This document shows positions 8,215 through 16,134 of a DNA stretch of 64,000 bases, piece after piece. Made by a program: the position numbers and the translations under genes. The notes below the pieces were generated by a model. It had not been told where the DNA came from. It made no database searches and was given only the letters and a program-made list of their open reading frames with translations. The stretch is from the NCBI RefSeq assembly GCF_036194065.1, contig NZ_CP108095.1, forward strand, positions 7,192,001 through 7,256,000, written 5' to 3'. The stretch is from Streptomyces sp. NBC_00239 (GTDB taxonomy: Bacteria; Actinomycetota; Actinomycetes; Streptomycetales; Streptomycetaceae). Position 1 is the first letter of the stretch, and every line of letters begins with the position of its first letter.

Positions 8215-9267
8215 GTGCAGGACCACGACCACAGGGCGTACATCGGCTCGTTCACCTCGGCGGGCGGCCGCGGCATCACCACCGCGGCCGTCGACCCGAA
8301 GACGGGCGCGCTGACGCTGCTCGGCGCCACCGATGCCGTCGCAGACCCCTCCTACCTCGTGCTGGACCCGCGGCGCGAGGTGCTCTACGCGGTCAGCGAG
8401 GTGACGGCGGGGGCGGTCGGCGCGTTCGCGCTCACCGCCGACGGGCCGCGCCCGCTCGGCGCGGCCGTCCCGGTCGACGGCGACGGCCCCACCCACCTCT
8501 GCGTGGCAGGGCCTTGGCTGCTCACCGCCAACTACGGCTCCGGCAGCGTCAGCGCGCTGGCCATCGGGGCGGACGGCGCCCCGGCCGGGCCGGCCGGGGT
8601 GCTGGTGCACGAGGGTTCCGGCCCCGACGCCGGGCGGCAGCGCGGGCCGCACGCCCACCAGGTCGTCGCCGCGCCCGGCGGTCGCTGGGTGCTCAGCGTC
8701 GACCTCGGCACCGACTCGCTGCGGATCTGCACGGTGGACCCCGACGCGGGGGCGCCGCGGCTGCACGCCGAGACCGCGCTGCGCGCCGGCTCCGGCCCCC
8801 GGCACCTGGCCTTCCACCCCGGCGGCCGGGTGCTCTACGTCCTGAACGAGCTGACGCCCACGGTGACCGTCTGCCGGTGGGACGGGGAGTCGGGGGCAGT
8901 GGAAGCGGTCGAAGAGGTTCCGGTGGCGCTGGAGGGGCCTTCAGGGGCCGTACGGGGCTATCCCTCGGCGATCGTGGCCTCACCCGACGGGCGTCACCTG
9001 TGGGCGGCCGTCCGCGGGCACGACACGATCGCGGTGCTCGCGCTCGACCGGGGCGGTGAGGGGGTGCGGGTGGTCGGGACGGTCGGCTGTGGCGGGGAGT
9101 GGCCCCGCGATCTGGCGCTCGACCCGTCGGGGCGGTGGCTCTACGCGGCCAATGAGCGCTCCGGTGACGTCACGTGGTTCGACGTCGACCCGTCGACGGG
9201 TATCCCCACCCCCACCGGCACCGTCGCCCTCCCGGCCCCGTCCTGCATCGTCTTCACCCGCCCCTGA
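8215..9267 (+). CDS. Lactonase-family seven-bladed beta-propeller (6-phosphogluconolactonase-like)
   Basis: 350-residue cytoplasmic beta-propeller of the Lactonase_7 (YbhE/Pgl type) family. Typical blade signatures recur: SYLVLDPRREVLYAVSE, PTHLCVAGPWLLTANYGSG, GPHAHQVVAAPGGRWVLSVD, GPRHLAFHPGGRVLYVLNE, and near the C-terminus WPRDLALDPSGRWLYAANE with its family-typical RS/GDVTWF continuation. The family hydrolyses 6-phosphogluconolactone in some bacteria, but many members have other lactone substrates, so the pathway is left open. The GTG at 8215 follows a GGGAGAGG box. A DasR-like operator upstream hints at control by aminosugar metabolism. Confidence 0.88.
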   Translation: MQDHDHRAYIGSFTSAGGRGITTAAVDPKTGALTLLGATDAVADPSYLVLDPRREVLYAVSEVTAGAVGAFALTADGPRPLGAAVPVDGDGPTHLCVAGPWLLTANYGSGSVSALAIGADGAPAGPAGVLVHEGSGPDAGRQRGPHAHQVVAAPGGRWVLSVDLGTDSLRICTVDPDAGAPRLHAETALRAGSGPRHLAFHPGGRVLYVLNELTPTVTVCRWDGESGAVEAVEEVPVALEGPSGAVRGYPSAIVASPDGRHLWAAVRGHDTIAVLALDRGGEGVRVVGTVGCGGEWPRDLALDPSGRWLYAANERSGDVTWFDVDPSTGIPTPTGTVALPAPSCIVFTRP

Positions 9268-9417
9268 CCCGCCCGGGCCGGCCGGACCTCAACCTGAGCG
9301 GGCCGATCCGGCCTCGCTGGTTCCCTGGGGCGCAACCCCCGGGCTTGCGGTGCCCAGGCGGCGCATCCCGCCTGGGCTGCAACCTCCAGCCCCTCCGGCG
9401 CCCTGTGGGGCAACCTC

Positions 9418-9529
9418 CAGCCTCGCCGGCGTTTGAGGCGCGGGGTTTGGGGCGGAGCCCCAAGGCAACCCGGCTGACGCCGGGCACCGGGCTCCGCCCA
9501 GACCCGCTCCTCAAGCGCCGGAGGGGCTG
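9418..9529 (-). repeat. Composite intergenic repeat (REPIN/MITE-like), copy 1, reverse orientation
   Basis: A 112-bp element bounded by CAGCC and GGCTG, with inverted ends built on CCGGCGTTTGAGG at the left and TCAAGCGCCGG at the right. Its interior has two small palindromes, TTGGGGCGGAGCCCCAA and CCGGGCTCCGCC-type. It is nearly identical, in reverse complement, to 15906-16018 and 49884-49994. It lies between the convergent ends of the lactonase and CbiX-like genes. Confidence 0.8.
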
Positions 9530-9660
9530 GAAAGTGCGCGGGGTTGCCGGGCTCCGCCCGGACCTGCGCCTCAAGCGCCGGAGGGGCTGGAAAGTGCGCG
9601 GGGTTGCCGGGCTCCGCCCGGACCCGCTCCTCAAACGCCGGAGGGGCTGGAAGTTGCCCC
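9481..9660. repeat. Three tandem 60-bp repeats derived from the composite element
   Basis: Three consecutive 60-bp units (9481-9540, 9541-9600, 9601-9660) share GGGCTCCGCCC, CTCAAGCGCCGGAGG and GGCTGGAA at the same offsets. The second and third also share GGGGTTGCC and differ at only a few positions before their divergent tails. The whole convergent gap 9268-9804 is occupied by this and related repeat material, and I see no gene in it. Confidence 0.85.
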
Positions 9661-9804
9661 GGGCCAGGCTGCTGGAGCCCGGGCGTCGGGCGAGGCCGGG
9701 ACGGCCCCGGCCAGGTTGGCAAGGCCCCGCCCCGGCCAGGCCGGAGGTTGCTGCTCAAGGGGTTCCGGGCTGGGCCCGGAGGGCGAGCGGCGGCGGGGTG
9801 TGGG

Positions 9805-10731
9805 TCAGCGGGCCGGGGTGGGGTGGGGGAGGCCGAGGGCGGCCGCGTACTTCTCGACGGCGAGCTTCCCGATCGCGGGGTACGCGCCGAGCGCCTCCGC
9901 GGCAGCACAGTCCGCCTCCTTGCACGCCGTGTCCAGCAGCCCCTCGGCCGCCTCCGGCCCGACCACGTACGGCGCCAGAGCCAACTGCACCGAGCCCGAG
10001 CCGCGCAGCTGCTCGGCGATCGCGGCCACCGACCCCTCCTGGTCGAGGGCGGCCGCCATCACCGGCACCGCGAGCCGCGCGGCGAGCAGCATGCCGGTGA
10101 TCCCGGCGGTCTGCACGGCCTCCTCGCCGCCGACCGTGCCCAGGATGATGCCGTCCGCGGCGGTCGCCACGGTGAACAGGCGGGCGCGGTCCGCACGGGC
10201 CAGGCCCGCCTCGGACAGGCGGACGTGCAGGGCCTCGGCGAGCAGCGGGTGCGGGCCGAGCACCTCGGTCAGCTCGGCGGCGGCCGGGCTGTCCATCAGC
10301 GCCTGGCGGATCCGGCGCAGCAGGCCGTTGTCGGGTCCGGCGAGCAGCGGGACCACGACCGCGTCCGGGCCCTGCGGCGCGGCGACCTCCTGGCCGGCCG
10401 CACGCGCGAACTCGATCCGGGCGGTGCGCTCGGCGACGACGGCGCCGAGCACCGCCTGCAGGGTCGGGAACTGCGCGGACACGTCCGCGACGTCGGAATC
10501 ACCGTCGAGGAAGCCGATCCGGGCGTCGAGGCCCGGCAGCTCGGAACGGGCGATGCTCAGGGTCTCCTCCGCCAGCGAGCGAGACGCGGCCGTGGGGGCA
10601 CCCGGCACGGCCAGCACCAGCGCGGGCGCACCCTCGGGAGCCACCGCAGGCTCGGGGCGGCGGTGCCGTCCGGTCTGGCGGGGTCGCGGCATTCGTACGG
10701 GCAGGCCAGCGGGCCCAGTGGGGGAGCTCAT
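9805..10731 (-). CDS. CbiX/SirB-like protein lacking the usual chelatase histidines
   Basis: 308-residue protein whose overall pattern matches the class II chelatase fold used for sirohydrochlorin and cobalt chelation: paired halves with strands such as ALVLAVPGAP (37-46), DAVVVPLLAGPD (123-134), DGIILGTVG and SVQLALAPYVVGP. In catalytic members the first strand ends in a GHGS-type histidine and the second half carries another metal-binding His. Here these places read PGAP and GPDN, so iron or cobalt insertion looks unlikely. A basic, Pro/Arg-rich N-terminal 30 residues is also unusual. It lies 97 nt downstream of the uracil-DNA glycosylase start region's opposite end, with no porphyrin genes nearby. 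The name is a fold assignment, not a function. Confidence 0.65.
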   Translation of the reverse strand: MSSPTGPAGLPVRMPRPRQTGRHRRPEPAVAPEGAPALVLAVPGAPTAASRSLAEETLSIARSELPGLDARIGFLDGDSDVADVSAQFPTLQAVLGAVVAERTARIEFARAAGQEVAAPQGPDAVVVPLLAGPDNGLLRRIRQALMDSPAAAELTEVLGPHPLLAEALHVRLSEAGLARADRARLFTVATAADGIILGTVGGEEAVQTAGITGMLLAARLAVPVMAAALDQEGSVAAIAEQLRGSGSVQLALAPYVVGPEAAEGLLDTACKEADCAAAEALGAYPAIGKLAVEKYAAALGLPHPTPAR

Positions 10732-10828
10732 GGCGCCGCATGCTACTGGCTTTCCCGGGCCGCCTGTTCGGGCAGGGGGGAGTCGAGCGGCATCTGTCCG
10801 TATTTATCCGCTGAATGTCAGATACGCT

Positions 10829-11512
10829 TCAACTAACTGACGGCAAGCGCCAGTCCACGGGCTGTGCGCCCTGGCGCGCCAGCAGGTCGTTGGTCCGGCT
10901 GAAGGGGCGCGAGCCGAAGAAGCCCCGGTCCGCAGACATGGGCGAGGGGTGCGAGGACTCGACCGCGGGCAGGTCGCCGAGCAGCGGCCGCAGATTGCGG
11001 GCGTCGCGCCCCCACAGCACCGAGACCAGCGGCTTGCCGCGGCCGGCCAGGGCCCGGATGGCCTGCTCCGTCACGGCCTCCCAGCCCTTGCCGCGGTGCG
11101 CGGCGGGCTTGCGCGGGGCCGTGGTCAGGGCGCGGTTGAGCAACAGCACGCCCTGCCGGGTCCACGGGGTCAGGTCCCCGTTGGCCGGCCGGGGCATCCC
11201 GAGGTCGGTGTGCAGCTCGCGGAAGATGTTGTCGAGGCTGCCCGGCACCGGCTGCACCTCGGGCGCGACCGAGAAGGACAGGCCGACCGCGTGCCCGGGG
11301 GTCGGGTACGGGTCCTGCCCGACGATCAGCACTCTGACCTCGTCGAAGGGCTGCTGGAACGCGCGCAGCACGTTCGCCCCCGCGGGCAGGTACGTGCGCC
11401 CCGCCGCGATCTCGGCGCGCAGGAAGTCACCCATCGCGGCGATCTGCCCCGCCACCGGTTCCAGCGCCTGCGCCCAGCCTGCTTCGACGATTTCGCTCAA
11501 AGGTCGTGCCAC
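10829..11512 (-). CDS. ung: Uracil-DNA glycosylase (family 1)
   Basis: 227-residue base excision repair enzyme removing uracil from DNA. The catalytic water-activating loop GQDPYP is at 65-70 (D67), the uracil-specificity Asn in GVLLLNRAL at about 126, and the minor-groove intercalation loop HPSPMS at 188-193 with its essential His. Length and all motifs fit active family 1 Ung. The ATG at 11512 starts [13 protein letters not shown], giving the usual N-terminus length. It ends near an AT-rich spacer upstream of the CbiX-like gene and starts 11 nt downstream of the propeller gene, so it may be cotranscribed with that gene. Confidence 0.95.
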   Translation of the reverse strand: MARPLSEIVEAGWAQALEPVAGQIAAMGDFLRAEIAAGRTYLPAGANVLRAFQQPFDEVRVLIVGQDPYPTPGHAVGLSFSVAPEVQPVPGSLDNIFRELHTDLGMPRPANGDLTPWTRQGVLLLNRALTTAPRKPAAHRGKGWEAVTEQAIRALAGRGKPLVSVLWGRDARNLRPLLGDLPAVESSHPSPMSADRGFFGSRPFSRTNDLLARQGAQPVDWRLPSVS

Positions 11513-11523
11513 GCCGCATCACT

Positions 11524-12612
11524 CTACTGGTCGATCACCGCCGCCCGTACACAGAGGACGTCCGGCAGGTGGGAGGCGAGGAGCTGCCAGGTGTCGCCGT
11601 CGTCCGCGCTCGCGTACAGCTCGCCGTTGCGGTTGCCGAAGTAGACGCCCGCGGGGTCGGCGTCGTCGGTGCACAGGGCGTCGCGGAGCACCGTGCCGTA
11701 GTGGTCGCCGTCCGGCAGGCCGGCGGACAGCTGCTGCCAGCTGCGGCCGGCGTCCGGGGTGCGGTAGACGTGGCAGCGGCGCCCGGCCGGGACCCGGTCG
11801 GAGTCCGCGTTGAGCGGGAAGACGTACGCCGTGTCCGGCCGGTGCGGGTGCGCGGCCACCGCGAACCCGAAGTCCGAGGGGAGCCCGCCGCCGATGTCGG
11901 TCCACTTCCCGCCGGCGTCGTCGCTGCGGTACACGCCCCAGTGGTTCTGCAGGTACAGCCGGTCCGAGTCCGCCGCGTCCTGGGCGATCTTGTGCACGCA
12001 CTGGCCGAACTCCGGGTTCGGGTCGGGGAGGAACACCGCGGACACCCCTTCGTTCGACGGGGACCAGCTCGCCCCGCCGTCGCGGCTGCGGAAGACGCCC
12101 GCGGTCGACACGGCCACCGTGACCAGGTCGGGGTCGGCCGGGTCCGTGATCACCGTGTGCACGGCCTCACCGCCGCCACCCGGCATCCACCGGTCCCGGG
12201 TCGGGTGCTCCCACAGCGGCCTGACCAGCTCGAAGGACTCGCCGCCGTCCTCGGACCGGAACAGCGCCGCCGGTTCGGTGCCCGCGTAGACCACGCCCGG
12301 GGCCGCCGGGCCGGCCGGGTGCAGCTGCCAGACCCGCTCCAGGGAGGCGCCGGTGTCGGCCGGGAACTTCACCGCGGGCCGGGCCGGTTCGGTCCACGTC
12401 GCGCCCATGTCGTCCGAGTGGAACACCGACGGGCCCCAGTGCGTGCTGTCCCCCGCGGCCAGCAGGCGGGGGGCGGGCCCGCGCCGGTCGATGGCGACCG
12501 CGTACACGGCCTGGGCGTTGAAGTGCGGGCCGTCGAACTCCCAGCGGCCGCCGCTCCTGCGGCCGAGGAAGAGCCCCTTGCGGGTACCCACGGTGAGCAG
12601 CACGTCGGACAT
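11524..12612 (-). CDS. BNR/sialidase-like beta-propeller (VPS10/exo-alpha-sialidase fold)
   Basis: 362-residue protein built from Asp-box (BNR) repeats: SDDMGATWTE, SEDGGESFEL, SRDGGASWSP, SDDAGGKWTD, TPDAGRSWQQ and SADDGDTWQL are spread evenly, which marks a six- or seven-bladed propeller. It begins MSDVLLTVGTRKGLFLG and has no signal peptide, so it is probably cytoplasmic. Sialidase catalytic arginines cannot be confirmed, and no glycosidase activity should be assumed; this family is usually annotated only by fold. The ATG at 12612 is preceded by GGAGG at 9 nt. It is divergent from the WS/DGAT gene and 11 nt upstream of ung. Confidence 0.85.
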   Translation of the reverse strand: MSDVLLTVGTRKGLFLGRRSGGRWEFDGPHFNAQAVYAVAIDRRGPAPRLLAAGDSTHWGPSVFHSDDMGATWTEPARPAVKFPADTGASLERVWQLHPAGPAAPGVVYAGTEPAALFRSEDGGESFELVRPLWEHPTRDRWMPGGGGEAVHTVITDPADPDLVTVAVSTAGVFRSRDGGASWSPSNEGVSAVFLPDPNPEFGQCVHKIAQDAADSDRLYLQNHWGVYRSDDAGGKWTDIGGGLPSDFGFAVAAHPHRPDTAYVFPLNADSDRVPAGRRCHVYRTPDAGRSWQQLSAGLPDGDHYGTVLRDALCTDDADPAGVYFGNRNGELYASADDGDTWQLLASHLPDVLCVRAAVIDQ

Positions 12613-12813
12613 CGCCGACACCTCCGGACGTCGTTGTCCCGAAACCGGTCTGAACCCGCGCTCCCGCGGCTTCAGCGTCCACTCTGCACCCGGGCACCGA
12701 CAGCGGCCCGGCGGGCGGGGCGGTGGCCGGGCCGCCAGTCCGCAATTGATCGATGATGACCATTCACATGGGGTTACTTGATCGTAAGCGGCGCAGCCGA
12801 TTGACTTCGGAGC

Positions 12814-14193
12814 GTGGCCACCGAACACCTCTCCCCGCTCGACCTCGCCTTCTGGCGGATCGAGTCCTCAGGGCATCCGATGCACCTCGGTGCACTCGCG
12901 GTGTTCACCGCCGACCGCCCCGGCGCCGCCGCCCGCGCCGCGGCGCAGCTCACCGCCCGCTGTGCCGGCGTTCCCCGGCTGCGCCACCGCATCCAGGACG
13001 TACTCCTGCCGGTCGGCGCCGCCGCCTGGGTGCCCGACCCGGATTTCGACCCGTCCCGGCACGTGTTCCTCGCACCGGGCAACGGCCCCGGCCCGCACGA
13101 GGCCGCCGGGGCGCTGATGGCCCGGCCGCTGGACCGGGAGCGGCCGCCGTGGGCGGCGCACGTGCTCCCGGGGCCCGGCGGGCCGGACGACGGTTCCTTC
13201 GCGGTGCTGTTCAAGTTCCACCACGCCCTGGCCGACGGGCTCGGGGCGCTGGCGCTGGCCGCCGCGCTCTTCGACGGGCCCGCGGACGGCGGGCCGGGCG
13301 CCGGCGGGCCGGGCGGGGCGGTGCCGCGTACCCGGCGCAGGTCCGCGAGCGCCGCCGCGGAACGCGACCGTCCGCTGCTCACCCGGCTGCCGGGCGTGCT
13401 GGCCGCCCGGGTCCAGGACCTCGGCCAGGCCCTGGAGATCGGCGCCGCGGTGGCCCGGGCGGGGCTGCCCTTCGGCGTCCCGGACGGCCTGACCAGCACC
13501 GGCGCCGACCCGGGCCGCCGGGCGGTCGCCGGGGCCACGCTCGGCCTGGAGCAGGTCAACCGGATCCGCCGGGCGGCCGGCGGCACCGTCAACGACGTCC
13601 TGATCACGCTGGTCGCGGGCGGACTGCGGCGCTGGCTGGAGGCGCGCGGCGAGCGGCTGGACGGATCCGGCACCCGGGCCCTGGTCCCCGTCTCGCGCCG
13701 GCGCCGGGCCGGCCGCGCCGCCGACGGCAACCGGCTCTCCGGCTACCTCGTGAGCCTGCCGCTCGCGGAGCCCGACCCGCTGGCCCGGCTGGACGCCGTA
13801 CGCGCCGAGATGGACCGCAACAAGGAGGCCGGGCCGAACCGGGGCGCCGGGGCCGTCGCGCTGCTCGCCGACCACGTCCACCCGCTCGGCCACCGGCTCG
13901 GCGGCCCGCTCGTGGCCCGGGCGGCCCAACTGCTCTTCGACATCCTGGTCACGAGCGTGCCGCTGCCCGGGCTCGCCTTCACCCTGGCGGGCAGCGCGCT
14001 GCGCGAGGTGTACCCGCTGGCGCCGCTGGCCTGCGGCCAGTCCCTCGCGGTCGCCGTCTCCACCTACCGGGACGCCGTGCACTTCGGCCTGGTCGCCGAC
14101 GCCGCCTCGGTCCCGGACCTCGCCGACCTGGCGTCCGCCCTGCACGCGGAACTCGACGCCCTGCTGGCCGCGGCCACGGAGCCGGCGCGGTAG
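12814..14193 (+). CDS. Wax ester synthase/diacylglycerol acyltransferase (WS/DGAT)
   Basis: 459-residue acyltransferase that transfers acyl-CoA to diacylglycerol or a fatty alcohol, making triacylglycerol or wax esters at the membrane face. The active-site motif HHxxxDG is HHALADG (136-142) in the context FKFHHALADG. The supporting PPWAAHV block (about 111-117) and the C-terminal-half NDVLIT and TSVPLPG segments are in the expected order. The N-terminus EHLSPLDLAFWRIES is typical. The GTG at 12814 has only a nearby GGAG, so the leader may be very short. It is divergent from the BNR propeller across a relatively AT-rich 200-bp gap. Confidence 0.93.
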   Translation: MATEHLSPLDLAFWRIESSGHPMHLGALAVFTADRPGAAARAAAQLTARCAGVPRLRHRIQDVLLPVGAAAWVPDPDFDPSRHVFLAPGNGPGPHEAAGALMARPLDRERPPWAAHVLPGPGGPDDGSFAVLFKFHHALADGLGALALAAALFDGPADGGPGAGGPGGAVPRTRRRSASAAAERDRPLLTRLPGVLAARVQDLGQALEIGAAVARAGLPFGVPDGLTSTGADPGRRAVAGATLGLEQVNRIRRAAGGTVNDVLITLVAGGLRRWLEARGERLDGSGTRALVPVSRRRRAGRAADGNRLSGYLVSLPLAEPDPLARLDAVRAEMDRNKEAGPNRGAGAVALLADHVHPLGHRLGGPLVARAAQLLFDILVTSVPLPGLAFTLAGSALREVYPLAPLACGQSLAVAVSTYRDAVHFGLVADAASVPDLADLASALHAELDALLAAATEPAR

Positions 14194-14248
14194 CCGGCCC
14201 CGGGCGGCCGGGTCGGGTCCGCGCCGGTGCGGTCGGATGCCGGTGCGG

Positions 14249-15325
14249 TCAGCTGCGGCTGTACGGGGCCGGGGTACGGATCTCCGCGCCGAGTTCGCGG
14301 GCGGCGCGGCGGGCCCAGTACGGGTCGCGCAGCAGCTCGCGGCCGAGCAGGACCACGTCCGCCTCGCCGTTGTCGAGGATCTTCTCGGCCTGCTGGGGAT
14401 CGGTGATCAGGCCCACGGCGCCCACCGGCAGGGCGGTCTCCCGCTTGACCCGCGCGGCGAAGGGCACCTGGTAGCCGGGGCCGACCGGGATCGCCGCGCG
14501 CGGGACGTTGCCGCCCGTCGAGACGTCCAGCAGGTCCACCCCGTGCGCCCGGAGCAGCGCGGCGAGGCGCACCGTGTCTCCGGCGTCCCAGCCGCCGTCC
14601 GCCAGCCAGTCGGTGGCGGACACCCGGAACAGGAGGGGGAGCTCCTCGGGCCACACCGCCCGCACGGCGTCCACCACTTCGAGGGCGAAGCGCGTGCGGT
14701 TCTCGAAGGAGCCGCCGTACGCGTCGGTACGCCGGTTGCTGTGCGGGGAGAGGAACTCGCCGATCAGGTAGCCGTGCGCGCCGTGCACCTCGGCCACCTG
14801 GAACCCGGCGGCGAGGGCGCGCCGGGCCGCCGCCGCGAACTGGCCGACGATGTCGCGGATCTCACCGGTCGTCAGCTCGTGCGGCACCTGGTGGCCCTCG
14901 TCGAAGGCCACCGGGCTCGGGCCGACCGGCCGCCAGCCGTGCTCCGCGGGTCCGACCGGGCGGGAGCCCTTCCACATGCGGTCGGTGGACGCCTTGCGCC
15001 CCGCATGTGCGAGCTGGATGCCGGGGACGGTGCCCTGCTCCCGCAGGAAGCCGGTGATCCGGCGGAGCGCCTGGACCTGGGTGTCGTTCCAGATGCCGAG
15101 GTCGTACGGGGAGATGCGGCCCTCGGGGGAGACCGCGGTGGCCTCCTGGAGTATCAGGCCGGTGCCGCCGGCGGCGCGGGCCGCGTAGTGGGCGAAGTGC
15201 CAGTCGCCGGCCACGCCGGCGCCGGGGCCGTCGGGGGCCGCGGAGTACTGGCACATGGGCGCCATCCACACGCGGTTGGGCGCGGTGACCGAGCGCAGGG
15301 TGTAGGGCTCGAAGAGGGTGCTCAT
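14249..15325 (-). CDS. NADH:flavin oxidoreductase, Old Yellow Enzyme family (YqjM/NamA type)
   Basis: 358-residue FMN ene-reductase that reduces activated C=C bonds at NAD(P)H cost. The YqjM-class marker Cys is in APMCQYS (C25, Y27), and the substrate-anchoring pair plus proton donor lie in VHGAHGYLIGEFLSPHSNRR (H181, H184, Y186). FMN phosphate contacts appear in the C-terminal GAVGLITDP and ADVVLLGRELLRDPYWARR blocks. Start ATG at 15325 is standard for the class (STLFEPYTLR). It is divergent from an ArsR regulator across a 147-bp gap containing a perfect palindrome, so redox or electrophile-responsive control is likely. Confidence 0.95.
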   Translation of the reverse strand: MSTLFEPYTLRSVTAPNRVWMAPMCQYSAAPDGPGAGVAGDWHFAHYAARAAGGTGLILQEATAVSPEGRISPYDLGIWNDTQVQALRRITGFLREQGTVPGIQLAHAGRKASTDRMWKGSRPVGPAEHGWRPVGPSPVAFDEGHQVPHELTTGEIRDIVGQFAAAARRALAAGFQVAEVHGAHGYLIGEFLSPHSNRRTDAYGGSFENRTRFALEVVDAVRAVWPEELPLLFRVSATDWLADGGWDAGDTVRLAALLRAHGVDLLDVSTGGNVPRAAIPVGPGYQVPFAARVKRETALPVGAVGLITDPQQAEKILDNGEADVVLLGRELLRDPYWARRAARELGAEIRTPAPYSRS

Positions 15326-15410
15326 CCGTCGGACTCCGTTCTCGCCCGGCGCTGGACGCGCCGGGGCGGCGGCTAAGTTCGAGGGTCATCGTACTACGAC
15401 GTTCATCGAA

Positions 15411-15428
15411 GTACGAGAGTTCTCGTAC
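15411..15428. promoter_or_regulatory. ArsR operator in the OYE/ArsR divergent promoter
   Basis: GTACGAGA-GT-TCTCGTAC, a perfect dyad with 8-bp arms, 82 bp before the ene-reductase start and 44 bp before the ArsR start. Partial repeats of the same word (ATCGTAC at 15388 and GTACGAT at 15425) suggest a second, overlapping site. Confidence 0.75.
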
Positions 15429-15472
15429 GATGGGGTTCCGGAGGACCGGGTACGAGCGAGCGGAGCGCGCGC

Positions 15473-15817
15473 ATGACGGAACAGGCCACCCCTCGCAGGC
15501 TCGCCCATCCCGGGCCGGACGAGATCCTGCTGGAGGGCGTGCTGCACGCCCTGTCCGACCCGGTGCGGCTGGCGATCGTGCGCCGGCTGGCGGCCGCGCC
15601 GGACGCGTTGGCCTGCTCGGCCTTCGACCTGCCGGTCACCAAGTCGACGACGACCCATCACTTCCGGGTGCTGCGGGAGAGTGGCGTGGTGCGTCAGACG
15701 TACCGGGGCACGGCGAAGCTGAACGCACTGCGTGCGGATGAACTGGAGCGGCTCTTTCCCGGGTTGCTCGACCGGGTGCTGCACGCCGCGGCGGCCGAGG
15801 AAGCCAGACGGGGCTGA
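15473..15817 (+). CDS. ArsR-family winged-helix repressor
   Basis: 114-residue DNA-binding protein. The order ALSDPVRLAIVRRLAA, TKSTTTHHFRVLRESGVVRQ and a short beta-wing YRGTAKLNALR is the standard ArsR winged helix; the recognition helix is at about residues 55-75. There is one Cys (in LACSAFDLP), so a classical metal-binding CxC site is absent; sensing could be by thiol oxidation or by a small electrophile. It is divergent from the ene-reductase and very likely represses it and itself through the palindrome at 15411-15428. ATG at 15473. Confidence 0.92.
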   Translation: MTEQATPRRLAHPGPDEILLEGVLHALSDPVRLAIVRRLAAAPDALACSAFDLPVTKSTTTHHFRVLRESGVVRQTYRGTAKLNALRADELERLFPGLLDRVLHAAAAEEARRG

Positions 15818-15905
15818 CGCCCCGGACCTCCCCGCCCGCCTGCGACGCCCCTCAGCCCCCCAGTCGACGCCCCCGGGGGCATTCCCCCTGCCTCGGCGGA
15901 CCTTT

Positions 15906-16018
15906 CAGCCCCTCCGGCGTTTGAGGAGCGGGTTCGGGCGGAGCCCGGTGCTCGGCGCCAGCCGGGTTGGTCTTGGGGCTCCGCCCCAAACCCCGCGCCT
16001 CAAACGCCGGCGAGGCTG
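15906..16018 (+). repeat. Composite intergenic repeat (REPIN/MITE-like), copy 2
   Basis: 113-bp copy starting CAGCCCCTCCGGCGTTTGAG and ending GCCGGCGAGGCTG, so the two ends are inverted copies of one another. The centre carries GGGCGGAGCCC and TTGGGGCTCCGCCCCAA palindromes. Nearly identical to 49884-49994 and to the reverse complement of 9418-9529. A further half-copy (CTCAAGCGCCGG) follows at about 16038-16049 and again near 16094. It fills most of the convergent gap 15818-16134, which has no gene. Confidence 0.8.
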
Positions 16019-16134
16019 CAATTGCTCGAGGTCCGCCTCAAGCGCCGGCCCGGCGGGAGGCGCCGCCCGGGCGCCGGCGGCGCTGAGGTTCGCTCAAGCG
16101 CCGGCCGGGCCGGTGGTGCCCCGGGGGGAGGGCG

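Noticed and set aside
9174..10100. Open frames reading through the repeat-filled gap after the lactonase gene
   Set aside because: Translations show the tandem repeat units themselves (KRRRGWK-type) and overlap the real CbiX-like gene on the other strand; no start site or family match.
6764..15325. A secondary-metabolite cluster (NOS, WS/DGAT, ene-reductase)
   Set aside because: The genes are separately oriented and regulated, and no synthase, carrier protein or pathway regulator is present.
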